From assembly GCA_014529385.2 (NCBI GenBank), contig CM043960.1:28239396-28303395 (forward strand): a DNA stretch of 64,000 nucleotides, given 5' to 3'. The notes under the pieces were generated by a model. It was not told the origin of the DNA, ran no database searches, and was given only the letters and a program-made list of their open reading frames with translations. Source of the stretch: Adiantum capillus-veneris (lineage: Eukaryota > Streptophyta > Polypodiopsida > Polypodiales > Pteridaceae). This document shows, piece by piece, positions 25,536 through 36,170 of this stretch; within the stretch, counting starts at the first letter, position 1, and each line of letters starts with the position of its first letter. The position numbers and the translations under genes were made by a program.

Positions 25536-27235
25536 TCGCGCCACTGCCCTGCAAATTTTAGCCATCGCCCTCTTCTATTCATACAACAAGCGCCCAAGAC
25601 ATTTGGCCTTAGGGCCTTTTTACGGCTAGGGAAGGTACCCACAGACTTTTCTGGACCCACAATGCATGCGGGAATGATGCACAGTCTCAAGCACCTTCGC
25701 AGAGTGCATCAAATTCTTGGTGCTGTTGTTGCGGCCCCAGGCAAGACGGAAATACCTTTTGCAGCCAAAATCTCAGTATTTTTGAGATTGTAGAAACATT
25801 TTCGGGTAAAATTCTTCCAAGTCTTTATCGTCGACTTGAGGACTTCGATAATTGTTTGAATTTGGTGCCTTCAAATAATATTCAAAGTGGTTATTGGACA
25901 ACATGATTGATCATAAGTTAGGTAGTTATTGGAAAACATCCGTGCTCATCGCCTATAAGTGATTTTGGAGTGCTCAAAGAGCGCCAAACCAATAGGGCAA
26001 GAATGGCGACATTGTCATTATGGGTAAGACTTTATCAGATGGTACAACTAAACAACATTACAAATGGTTGTTTTATGCATATAGAAAGGCTATGAGTTTC
26101 TAATGAAAAGGTTTCATTGTTTGTACCTAGAAGTGCTCACTGTTTCACCTTCTACGATGGTTCAAACATTTCAGTAAGACTTGCAAATGATTGCAATAGC
26201 AAGTATTCAGCTTCTTTTTGTAACTATCTACACTCCTCTTCAATGTGTGCCAGGAACACCATATTCGCCATCAGTATTGGCAAGGACGATTATGAATATA
26301 TAGGTTCGGATTTATTATTTGCTAAATGCATGCACACTAGGTGTTATGGGCCCCAGTGTTTAGCAAAGGCTGATTTGGAATGGCATGCATATTCATCAAG
26401 TTGTTGCTTATGAAGCATTTTGTCCTCTATGTGTAGTATCTCTATGAGCTTACTTTGGGGTCTATCAATCACCAATAGAGGTCATGACTCGGTTTGGGTG
26501 TTTGTGGATTTTTCCAGTTAACCACGATGGTTATTCAGACATTGTTGATTCCTGAACAATGTTGTCTGATATTGTGATCCCCGTTTACCAGTCCTCTGGG
26601 ATGACTGTCTGTAAATCGTGGAGAAAAAACACATCTCAATACTGCCAGAATCCAAAGAGGATAGGCAGATTACAACTTACAAGTGTACTCTTGTGCTGAA
26701 GGATATGCAAAGCACATATGTTAGCACCAAGCAATCCAATTAGCAAGAATGTATTGCTCTAGTTGGTGTTGATTACAATAACGTAAAGCATGTTTGTGAC
26801 TCAGTTTAGTCCCTTCATGTTTAAGTTTGGTTCTCAACCTTCAACACTAGTTATGGTGGGGTTGTTTACTGATGAAATTTTAGAGCAAGTCAAGGACTTA
26901 AACTTGGTTGATGAGTTATGTGGGCAAGTTACTTTTCATGGAAAGTGGTACTCTTTTGGGTACATCTTTGTTGTCATAGCTCGTTTCGCATACTCATGTG
27001 CATTCTAAATGGAGTCTACACACTATGATGAGATAGGAGCTGGTAACACAAGATGGTTACAAAGGGACGACAAATTGAAAAATCAAGATGTTACTCTTGG
27101 TTTCATTGACCCTCCTACTGAACCATGTTCCACTCAAGCAAACAGCTTGATCCATGAAGGATGCCATTGTTGAAACCATTAGTGTATCATGACTCTTGTT
27201 TTCGAGGATGAAAACGCTTCTCCAAGGGGGAGTAA
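25536..27235 (+). other. interior of the short-LTR element, no intact ORF
   Basis: Open frames such as 25518-25793 and 26117-26413 are short and match no retroviral domain I recognise. Near the end, FEDENASPRGSNV reads like the terminal wording of a decayed polyprotein just before the polypurine tract. Possibly a decayed autonomous element. Confidence 0.35.
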
Positions 27236-27384
27236 TGTCATGCCAAGGGCATACCCAGGGGAGGTCACGGACGTGGGCCAGTAAGTGGACAACTGCCAGT
27301 GTGGAATAGGGGATTCCGTAGCCAGGGGCTATATAAGGGCGGTTGGGCGGTGAATCCAAGCCAGACAGTTCCTTGGGCATTTCA
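27236..27384 (+). repeat. 3' LTR (149 bp) of short-LTR element
   Basis: Same length and terminal words as the 5' LTR, preceded by the polypurine tract and followed by the tgtgt duplicate. Confidence 0.9.
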
Positions 27385-27454
27385 TGTGTCAACTTAGACA
27401 CTCTTGGTACACTGGTCTAAAATATGCCATCGGAGGTGGAGCCAATGGCCCAAC

Positions 27455-27533
<79 letters not shown>

Positions 27534-27669
27534 TGTTGACTGCTCTCCCTTGACGCTTGTGTCACCTTGCGTAGTGCATTGGTCCAAAATCTATCGGATG
27601 AAGCTCATGCTGACACGTGTCCGAGGGGAGGGGCCGAAATCCCTTCCCACGTTATAATAGTATAGATAT

Positions 27670-27710
<41 letters not shown>

Positions 27711-27874
27711 GGCAAGCCTTAGATCCACGTGGCTAGATCTAAGGCCTTCCTTAGATCCTTATTATCTTTAGTTGAGCGGCCTTCCAAGTTCCACATCGAG
27801 CCTGCGTCCCTCTTGAGTGCTCTTCACATCAGAGCATAGACGCCTTGAGTTGAGGTCCCAAATCCTGCTTGGAG

Positions 27875-27965
<91 letters not shown>

Positions 27966-28335
27966 CTGCACTCATGTAGTGAGCACATGGTCATGAGCTC
28001 TCCGGCTGGCTGCAAAAACTGACGTGGCATGCCCTTTGCCACTCTCCAAGAAGAGCTACACCTCCTCCAATCCAGCCAGCCATGCCATATTTGGCTGGCC
28101 AATCAAATGCAAGAACATGCAACGGCCCTTCATCCCCGTGCCGGCATCTACGCAACGGCCTGCTCCTCGCATATCTTCATAATCACCATCCGCTATAGCT
28201 TCACAAATTCTCCACAAGCTCTCACTGCAGCTGTACATGTAGCCAATTTGAGTATTCTCCACAAGCAGCTCGCACACATCTGCTATCCAGGCATCGAGGT
28301 ATCCACCCCTTGCCCCCCCAACCAAAAAACCCACC

Positions 28336-28372
<37 letters not shown>

Positions 28373-28828
28373 TTTCTTTCACGCTCATCATCAGCACATT
28401 TGAGTTCTCCTGCAATGTGGTTGATAATTTGAGAATCGATTTTTGCATCATGTATTGGTTTTTGTAATTGAAGAAAATGATTATTTTTATCACCTTCTAT
28501 AAATTTCTTTCTGGTTCCAGAGTTGTTCTCCCAATAGTTGAAATGCATGTTTTCCTGCTTAAGTCATGAATGCATGTCATTAATTGTTAGGGATATTTCC
28601 GGCCAAAATCCAATGAGTCACTACAATGCTTGCACGCATCCCCAAGCGACCTAGAGGTAGTCAAGAATGGCTAGGGTAAGAGGGAGAGTTAGGCAACCAA
28701 GAGAGAGAGCCTAGTGGGTTGGGTGGTCACAAAACAATGTTTGAAACAGAATTGAACAAAGACCTAGGGTTTATGTAGTTGCTTAAGGAAGGTGGTTGGG
28801 GGGGCACATTGAGTGAGGGTCAGTCAAT
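27385..28828. repeat. microsatellite-rich spacer
   Basis: Compound (CT)n-(AC)n at 27461-27532, (AT)n at 27671-27704, a long (CT)n at 27879-27962 and (CA)n at 28340-28371. A short hairpin, ccttagatc...gatctaagg around a cacgtgg loop, is at about 27717-27745. The frame at 28029-28403 includes the CA tract and shows no family match. Confidence 0.6.
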
Positions 28829-28831
28829 TGA

Positions 28832-29450
28832 GAACATAGGATTGAGCCAGTTGACCATCCTGTCCAACCTAGTGTTGTTCCTCGTGTTTCCTTCATACGT
28901 CAAAGGCCACCACCTGCAACATTTGCTTCGTTGATTTCCGAAGGCTTCAAGACTCCTCGCATGGGGGCTTCTCCGACAATGCCGGAAATGAATGTTAGAC
29001 CTTCTCTTATGTCCACTACCCCAGCTCTTGTTCCATTGCGTCCTCTTGTGACCTCATCTAGTGGGTCCACCAAGGGGGCTAAATGTCCTTTTGCGGCGAT
29101 ACCAGTGTGGGATGAGACCGCAACATCGACCTTGCTTAAATACTACGAAGAGCGATGCTCTGATGTAAACAAAGGCAATTTGAGACCAAAAGACTAGGAG
29201 GAAGTTACATTCCAATTAAATAATGAGTTCATTGGCACCTTTACACTGGACCATGTCAGGAACCGCATAGACACTCTTAGAAAAACATATAAAAAAGAAA
29301 AGTAAAAAACAACTACCACTGGGGGGGTGAGGTCCACATGGGAATACTTCGAGGTGGTCGACACTTTGTGGCCATCCACTCCACATTGTGTCGGGATTTT
29401 GAGAGCCTTTGATAGTGGTGCACAGGCAATGATGGAGCCTGAAGCACCAA
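28832..29450 (+). pseudogene. trihelix (Myb/SANT-like) domain upstream of and in frame with a retropepsin polyprotein
   Basis: The frame opens after a TGA at 28829-28831; the first Met codon is at 28961. A Pro/Ser-rich leader (RQRPPPATFASLISEG) precedes a trihelix-type module at 29107-29375. Its words are VWDETATSTLLKYYEERCSD, NKGNLRPKD, then the TAG at 29195-29197, then EEVTFQLNNEF, HVRNRIDTLRKTYKKEK, the TAA at 29303-29305, and STWEYFEVVDTLWP. In plant trihelix (ASIL/GT-type) DNA-binding domains this spacing holds conserved Trp residues. The TAG sits where Trp is expected (KxW-EV), a one-base change from TGG. Downstream the same frame runs into the retropepsin ORF. The trihelix call is motif-based and the capture by a retroelement is inference. 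As it stands, two stops prevent translation. Confidence 0.6.
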
Positions 29451-31495
29451 TTCCACCTCCAGAAAAAAAACCAAAAAATGTTGGATTTGAAATGCTTAAG
29501 GCAAAGGTTGTTGAAACATTAACTCAAAGAAACATTGAGCTAAAATCACAAAAGGATGTGCAAGCAAAGACTGCAACACAAGAAACCAAAAACCTAGAAA
29601 TTCAACTAGATGATCGAGTAGTGGCCAACACCACTAATGATGCAAGGTCAAAATCACAATTTATGGCACCTATCCCAGAGATAGATGAGCCATGGCCAAA
29701 TGAATTGTGGGAAGCAATTAGAAGTGCAAAAGATGGAAGTGCGACTTTCCAATCTGCACCCATAATTGAGGTCAATACTGGGAATGAAGTCTATCAGGGA
29801 GACATTCAATCTCTAAATGGAGATGCAGGGACAGAAGTTTCAATTGAAAGCAAACCAGAGTCCTTGAAGACCTTACCCTCATACATAGGAGAACATGAGG
29901 CAGACTCAGAGACTAGAGTGGTGCCATCTCAGAGGAAACCCATATCCAAGATGATGGATACAAAGAGTATGCAAGAGTTGATGTCAGCTCCAATAGAGTG
30001 CACCATTACTCTATCTGAACTGATTAAGATTAGACCACATGTATGGGATGAAGTAGGCAACAATTTGGGGAAGATGGGATTAAATATACCTCTTCAAGAT
30101 CTACCCTCAAATGAACAATCAAACAAAACTCAACAAGAAAGTGCAGACGCTAAACCTGTGCCAATAAACAAGGTGGGGGAATATTGTGAAGGAGAAGAAG
30201 GAAACACCACCTTACCTGTGGAATACAAAGGAGTTAAAACATTGGCTGTACTTGATAGTGGGGCTGGAGTAGCCATAGCCACAAAAAACGTTTGGGAAAA
30301 ATGGGGTAGACCAGCGCTTAGGAAAACTAGAATGAAGCTGCAACTTGCAGATGGATACACGGAAAAAGATCTGGGTATCCTAGAGCAAATTATTGTGACT
30401 TCTTGTGGAATTGAATATGAACATACATTTGCAATAGTAGATTTTGGAAAAGGGAACAATTTTGATATCATTTTAGGAAGACCTTTCATGCGTCAACTTA
30501 AGATGGTTCAAGATTGGGGCTATGACTATATCTACTTGAGACATAAAAAGATCACCACAAAAATAAGCATAAAAAACCATAGCTATAGAGATGTGAATAG
30601 AAATCCATTAGAAGAAATTGACTCTTCTATAGTCAATGGGAAAGAGATACCTGCGTGGCTACAAACCAAACAAGAACTTTGGATGTGTGGTGCTTCGAAG
30701 TGTGGAAGCTCAGTGAAGGAGGATTGCATCCTAGAAAGATCAATGGACGATGAAGCTTACATACCAGAACCCTTTCCAGAGGAGTTATTTGAGCCATTTG
30801 GATGGAATCAAATACTGGCGACTCTTGATGTGTGTGTGAATGAGGTGACCCCGACTAAGTTTTGTGATGAGGAAGGGTATGATATAACTCCCGTATTTAC
30901 GATAAAGGTGTTGAAGGAAGCTAACGAGATTTGTGAGTGTGAAGACAGAAAAGGTGAAATAGATAGCAACGTCATGGAGCATGATGCCAAAGTGCACATG
31001 AAGAAAGCAGAGCAACAACGAGAATATGTCATCATTGACATACCTGAAGAAACAAAGAAGCCGACTCCAAAAAAAGTGCAACTGAAAGTAGATGAAGGAG
31101 AAAATATTCCAAGTTCAACGGGAAATCTTCAACAAACGCAAGATCAAAAGAAGAACAGGGACAAGGAAGAAGATGGACTATCTCCAACGATGATCAAATT
31201 CAATTTATGCGGACAAACAGGGCTCAAGGTTACATGTTCAGCCGCGATTGATCCTTATGCTACTAAGAATCTAATGACTTATGGAACATGGATCATGATG
31301 GGAAAGCCACCAATCAATGAGCTAGAAGAAACAGTTTACACAAGTTCAAAAATGCCGATTACTAGCTTTGGAGTGGTAGAAGCTGTACTCAAATTGAGTA
31401 CCGGGGAGTATAAAGATACTTTCCACATAATCAACTCCCATCATATCAAAGAGAGCCTGGTCCTCACAGAAAGATGGAGGAACATCTTCTTTTGA
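29327..31495 (+). CDS. gag-pro-like ORF with retropepsin domain (722 codons)
   Basis: The longest clean stretch of the 28832-32785 frame. Residue positions are counted from 29327. Residues 30-300 are hydrophilic (Lys/Glu/Gln-rich) with the segment ECTITLSELIKIRPHVWDEV near 225-245, a wording seen upstream of protease in Ty3-like elements. An aspartic protease domain lies at about 300-405: VKTLAVLDSGAGVAIATKNV holds the catalytic DSG, and FDIILGRPFMRQLKMVQDW the second conserved block (ILGRPF). Beyond it is FPEELFEPFGW and a Lys/Glu-rich tail. A second protease-like fold may be present near 610-690 (KVTCSAAIDPYATKNLMTYG, LVLTERW) without a DSG. No zinc knuckle (CCHC) or RT is found. It ends at TGA 31493-31495, after which the same frame stays open. 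A retroelement polyprotein is the likeliest origin. Confidence 0.65.
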   Translation: MRSTWEYFEVVDTLWPSTPHCVGILRAFDSGAQAMMEPEAPIPPPEKKPKNVGFEMLKAKVVETLTQRNIELKSQKDVQAKTATQETKNLEIQLDDRVVANTTNDARSKSQFMAPIPEIDEPWPNELWEAIRSAKDGSATFQSAPIIEVNTGNEVYQGDIQSLNGDAGTEVSIESKPESLKTLPSYIGEHEADSETRVVPSQRKPISKMMDTKSMQELMSAPIECTITLSELIKIRPHVWDEVGNNLGKMGLNIPLQDLPSNEQSNKTQQESADAKPVPINKVGEYCEGEEGNTTLPVEYKGVKTLAVLDSGAGVAIATKNVWEKWGRPALRKTRMKLQLADGYTEKDLGILEQIIVTSCGIEYEHTFAIVDFGKGNNFDIILGRPFMRQLKMVQDWGYDYIYLRHKKITTKISIKNHSYRDVNRNPLEEIDSSIVNGKEIPAWLQTKQELWMCGASKCGSSVKEDCILERSMDDEAYIPEPFPEELFEPFGWNQILATLDVCVNEVTPTKFCDEEGYDITPVFTIKVLKEANEICECEDRKGEIDSNVMEHDAKVHMKKAEQQREYVIIDIPEETKKPTPKKVQLKVDEGENIPSSTGNLQQTQDQKKNRDKEEDGLSPTMIKFNLCGQTGLKVTCSAAIDPYATKNLMTYGTWIMMGKPPINELEETVYTSSKMPITSFGVVEAVLKLSTGEYKDTFHIINSHHIKESLVLTERWRNIFF

Positions 31496-32785
31496 CAACA
31501 ATCAAAAGCTTCAACAACAACAACAACGGTAAGACTCCATGAAGCTTCTCAAATCCATGCAGAGAAGAAATCGCCAACCATCGTGGAAAAAGGTAAAGCA
31601 AAAGTAAACATTGAAGTATATCAACCTCGCCAGACGACTTTACCTTCAACGAGCTTCCATCAAATTTCCCACGAAGCCTCTACATCAAGAGCCACACCAT
31701 CAACAATGCAATGGAAACCAAAGCAAAAAGTCTATCAACCAAAGTTTCCATCACAAAAAAGCATCCAGAAGAAGCCGAAGAATGTCAACCAAGTGTTGGT
31801 ATCCAAAGAGCACATCCAAGTCAAAGACCCAGTTTGGATACATGAAACATGGGCTCAACCACAACAACAAAAGGTGACAGGGTGGATAGCATCAAATGAG
31901 TCAATCACTGCTCAAGGCTACTTCGAAGGAAACACTAATGTTTGGGCCAAAAAGCCTAAATTAACAGCCTGGACCTACCCACCTCAACCAACGAGTTCTA
32001 CAAGGAACAAGACGTGCTATCAGCGGAATACAAAATACTCAGGGAAGCGAAAGAACACCAACAAAAGGCAAACAAAAAGACCTTCCAAGCGGGCAATGCG
32101 AAAAGTTTGGGTACCGAAATCAAACTTCAACAAAGATACCCAACACAAACAGGTGAATCAGCAGGTGATTCCAGTGAAGCTACTCTAAGCACAAGGATTC
32201 TATGAAGGTAACACCCAAATATGGTTACCCAAAGTAGTTGCTCAACCTAGAGCCACTAAGACCAACCAAGTTGCAAATGACCCCACACAAAGACAATCAA
32301 CAACAATAAAAAGCCAACAGAAGCCAATTACAACCAAGGCTGCTGCAATCTACAGATGGATACCTTGTCATCAATTACAAAAGCAAGGATTTTACAACGG
32401 AAATAATCACGTTTGGATACCAAAGCCTAGTGTCCATCAAATTATAGAAGAAGATAAAATGCCAAAGAGGGTCACACAAGGACCAAAAACAAGATGGGTT
32501 CCAAAATTGCTAGTGGAAACTCAATCACAGAGAACCCACACATCTCGACAATCGCTTCTCATGGAAATTAATGCAAAGGCTACATCAAGCCCTATCAGAG
32601 CTGAAGGACTTGTTTTACAAAGAAGTATCAACATACACCAAGCAAGTCAAGAGGAGCCAACATATGCCAATCTACTCGACAAAATGGTGGCATCCAAAGA
32701 CCAACACAATGATAGAGGCCTTAATCTCAAGAACTTATGGCATTGGGTTTCAGGCCATGAACAGGTAAGTCCAAGTCGCCATTAA
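31496..32785 (+). pseudogene. continuation of the polyprotein frame: Gln-rich region with Trp-Pro-Lys repeats
   Basis: Same frame as 29327-31495, interrupted by TGA 31493-31495 and TAA 32186-32188 and ending at 32783-32785. A repeated module can be read: AQGYFEGNTNVWAKKPK near 31911, AQGFYEGNTQIWLPKVV near 32189 and KQGFYNGNNHVWIPKPS near 32387, with related VWVPKSN (32107) and TRWVPKLL (32493). Between modules it is Gln/Thr/Lys-rich. In the third module the residue two places before QGFY is Gln (LQKQGFY), while in the second the stop occupies that place (LL*AQGFY), as expected from CAA to TAA. Function unknown. WVPK-like words occur in copia-type gag regions, but this repetition is not something I recognise. 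Confidence 0.5.
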
Positions 32786-34014
32786 AAATACATGGCATAA
32801 AAGTCAAGAGTCGGGCAACTGAGCCACTAAATGAGCAAGGCATTAGTCCCAAAGCTTCAAGTAATATTCTCTGTGGTCTAGGAGTCTTTGCTATTCTAGG
32901 TACTGCTCAAGGTGGAGGAGTTGAGCATATTTATGTTGTGTCGCTCATGCTGGTATAGGTGAGCATAAGAGTCCAAGTCTATGTATTTTAAGTTTGGTAA
33001 AGTGAAGAAGAGAGTCCAAAAGACACTCACGCACTATGCATAGTGAGGAATGAGTGGAGAAGCTTCTACATCGAAAACCCTTCTTGGAAACGTGCAAGCT
33101 ATTGAGACGTCCTTTGATGTCACATGTTCTACATTTGTTCCTTGAAGCACCCATCAACTCCATCTTTTACACTACATGATTTTGTTTGAAAACTTCTCAT
33201 AAGGATATAGAGTGTCCCATAATTGGCACTTACATTAGGCACTCTTCCTTTGTTTCTCCCAAGCACTCACCTTGCATGACAGGTACTTCGAGTCAAAATG
33301 CTCAACTCCAATAAGAGCGTATACCAAAGGCACTTTTTTCCCACCGGGTTTTTTCCCTTTGGTCATCCAGGTTTTAAGACCCTAATATAGACCTAATCAT
33401 CAACTTCTTGTATATATTCCTTCTCCATCAACAATGAGGAAAGGGCTACCCAAATCAATCAACAACAACTTGGAGTAAAAACAGCAGGTCTCCATATGCT
33501 TATCAAGAGAATCTTTTATCTTCAAGGGTGACAACAAAGCTCCATCCAACAATGGCAAGTCAAAGAATGGACTACAACATCAAGCAATGAGAAATTTAGC
33601 AAGCGAGCTATCCACAACAATAAAAAATAGCTCACACAGTGTTTCAACATTGGTGACCTATTGCAAACAACTCAAATTGCAGTGGACCTTGAAAGAATAT
33701 CCATCATCAAGTCCACGCCACAAGGAAAATCAGTTCTACATGATCAAACACTTAAACATCCATCTTTACGGTAGCTAAGATTGACAACCAAGAGGCGAAT
33801 GCACAACAAGAAGAAACGTTGCCTCGATAATCAAAGCTTAAATCATGTATCAACAACATGACATCTATGCATCACTCAAGGAAGGGGGGAGCGTCATCAA
33901 CGACAACGGGCTTCCCAAGATGAAGACCAACCTTGAAGACAAAGCTAAAGACAACCCTATGACAAGACTGCACAAGGTCGTGTCAAGGGACGACATGAGC
34001 TAGGAAGGGGGGAG
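32786..34014 (+). other. 3' non-coding part of the element, ending in polypurine tract
   Basis: No gene. It carries the plant-LTR-retrotransposon signature near 33335-33370 and two G-rich purine tracts (aaggaagggggga at about 33879, and ggaagggggga just before 34015). The second is the likely plus-strand primer. Confidence 0.5.
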
Positions 34015-34440
34015 TGTTTGGAGGTGATAACAACATACAAGCGCCCACCTAGCCAAGGCGCCGTTGAGTCAGCCGGCCAAAGTTTTGATGTGGTCACATT
34101 ATTTTTCCGATGTTTAATACATCAAACCCTGTAAAAGTCTAATGACAATCGCCTATGTCAAGTCTGAGTCAAAGATGTAATTTTTCCAATGATGTATGTA
34201 AAGGTCCATGAGAAGTTTGCCGCCGGCCACTTTAGAAAGCCCTAGGTATATAATACACTAAGGTTAGTGGGAAAGGGAGATTATTTTTTGAAGATAAGGG
34301 ACTACTGCATTACGTACAGAGAGCTACCTCTTTGCTCCAACTTGTAATCATCGCTTCTGTGGCTACGGTAATCCAAATTCAGTTTTGTTTCTTGCATTGT
34401 GTTCCTCTTACTCTGCTCTTTCATTCAAGTGTAAGCATTC
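34015..34440 (+). repeat. probable 3' LTR, right end uncertain
   Basis: Begins TGTTTGGAGGTGATAAC directly after the polypurine tract. A TATA-like word (ggtatataatacac) is near 34246. It may end around the ttgcattgtg-tgtaagca region near 34437, but without a second LTR copy the end cannot be fixed. Confidence 0.45.
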
Positions 34441-35525
34441 AAGATTCGGTGAAGGTTTCAACCGCATCCGTTTAGGCCTTAAATCGGTGTTTTGAGTGTT
34501 TATATGCGTATTTTATGTTGTTTTGACCCTAGGAGAGGCTTTAGGGACCCTAAAACGACCCTTTAGGATCAATCGTTTACTGTTTTTTCATACTTTGGGA
34601 CGAACGATTGCGATCATTGTACCTTCTCAGAATGCTGTGATAGTGATAGGATATGTTCCTGATAGTCCCCTGTAGCTTCCCTTCAAGTTTCGTGCGATTC
34701 CGATATGATTTGCATGGTGAACGGGCGTGATGATTATAGAGCTGTGTAGAAGGACATAGGCAGATTACTTGGCTTTCGTGCGTTTGATTTGCTTGTAGAG
34801 TTAGTAGTTGCATATCTTCGAGTTCACTTCATTAGGATTGACACCCTAGTGAGTTTCCATGCCTCATCCGAGTCGCTTCCCCTGTATCGATAATTTTATG
34901 TTGATGCTTGAGAGCTATGCTATGGACATCCGTCGCGGCGACCCGCAAACAGAAATTAAATAGAGAGAGTGAGAGAGAAAGAGAAAGAGAGATAGCGAGA
35001 GCGAGATCGAGAGAGAGAGAAAGAGAGATAGCGAGAGCAAGATCGAGAGAGAAAGAACGAGAGATAGGGTACGTAGAGAGAGAGAGAAATAGAGAGTGAT
35101 ATATATATATATATGGAGAGAGAGAGAATTAACTAGAGATAGCTACAAAGGTAGAGAGAGAGAGAGATAGATAGTAGATAGAGAAAGTCGGTGTAAAAGA
35201 GTTAAGTTGGCTGACCAATTGTGTGAAAAGGACAGAAACTCTCTCTATCTCTCTCTCTCTCTCTCCCTCTAGAAGAAACTATGGAACTAAAAGAGGCAAA
35301 GGGGTTTTTCCCGCTACATGCATTGCCATGTACACTTGGGAGTGCACGTATGTGTCTACCCATATAGGATTTGACCAATAAAGATGATATTTTGACCCGA
35401 TGGTCCTGATCTCCGTACACCTCTGGACCGAGGTGCACTACGGAGATCGGGCAAGACTAGAGAATGCGAGGTAGTTTACATTGTGAGGAGTATATATATT
35501 AAAACAACATTCATAATCATTGTAG
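34441..35525. other. spacer with imperfect GA-rich repeat
   Basis: 34441-34950 has no recognised gene and may belong to the LTR or flank. 34958-35178 is an imperfect (GA)n-rich block with agcgagagcgagatcgag units. 35408-35449 forms an inverted repeat: gatctccgta...cacctc pairs with gaggtg...tacggagatc. The CACTA transposase starts at 35526. Confidence 0.45.
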
Positions 35526-35721
35526 ATGGCAACGTCATCAACTAACATGGAGGAAAATATTGCATGCTCGTGCACGCTCTGCAAGCATCAAATCCTACGC
35601 ATGCGTAGGATATGTAATGAGCATGTGCACAAGTACGGAGAGTTTGCTAGAGAAATCCTACAGAATCTACAATACGACTCCTACAGAACGGGCATTGATT
35701 TTTGCGACATAACACCTACAT

Positions 35722-35723
<2 letters not shown>

Positions 35724-35783
<60 letters not shown>
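35724..35783 (+). repeat. (GA)n tract within transposase exon 1
   Basis: About 30 GA units lie between two coding segments of the CACTA transposase. The upstream frame (ATG at 35526) and downstream frame (35791 onward) differ by one base, so the tract length determines the reading frame. Confidence 0.85.
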
Positions 35784-35788
<5 letters not shown>

Positions 35789-36170
35789 TTATGCGTGAAG
35801 GTCCAACCAATATAGAGCCAAGGATGGAAGCAGAAAAGGGCTTACAGACAGAAGAGGATGGCATTGAGGAGATGCTGGATGCCTTCTTCCAGACAAGTGA
35901 GGAGAACGCTAACGATGCAGCACCAGAAGCCGTGCGCCTATCTCCTGAAGAAATGTTGAGGAAGTTGGCACGTCAACCAATCTATGAAGGCGCCAAAATA
36001 TCTGTGCTTTGTACTTGTCTGGCGTTTTTGAATCTTCAGCCAGTGTACGGGTGGTCAGATGCAAGCGTCACTGCTTTGTTTAGGTACATAATTTACAAAA
36101 GAGATTTTTCGATTGCAATGGTGACTTGCTTGGGGAGCTTTTTAATCTAATGTGGCTTAAACAGGTTGTT

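Larger units (their letters stand above)
24562..27384 (+). mobile_element. complete short-LTR retrotransposon (TRIM/SMART-like, or decayed) with TSD tgtgt
   Basis: The boundaries are clear: TSD tgtgt (24557-24561 and 27385-27389), 149-bp LTRs, a primer-binding site right after the 5' LTR (TGGTATCAGCGCC, 24712-24724, resembling the initiator-Met tRNA site), and a polypurine tract before the 3' LTR (ccaagggggagtaa, 27222-27235). The 2.5-kb interior has no convincing gag, RT or integrase in any frame. A 494-bp MITE plus its TSD sits inside. It therefore needs enzymes from another element to move, or is a decayed autonomous element. LTRs this short fit the TRIM class, though its interior is longer than usual for TRIMs. 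Confidence 0.8.
28832..34440 (+). mobile_element. non-autonomous LTR element (TR-GAG-like), 5' LTR not found
   Basis: A 3.95-kb reading frame with a retropepsin domain is followed by 1.2 kb of non-coding sequence. That sequence contains 'cccaccgggttttttccctttggtcatc' (typical of the 3' region of plant LTR retrotransposons, quoted in pieces: cccaccgggttt at 33341, ccctttggtcat at 33355). A polypurine tract (ggaagggggga, about 34003-34013) and an LTR start (TGTTTGGAGGTGATAAC, 34015) follow. No RT, RNase H or integrase is visible. I could not find a matching 5' LTR upstream, so the left boundary and TSD are unknown, and the 3' LTR end near 34440 is an estimate. Confidence 0.55.

Noticed and set aside
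35436-35450. CACTACGGAGATCGG as the left end of the CACTA element
   Set aside because: It does not match the right TIR (CACTACAACAAAAAA) beyond CACTAC, and lacks the subterminal repeats.
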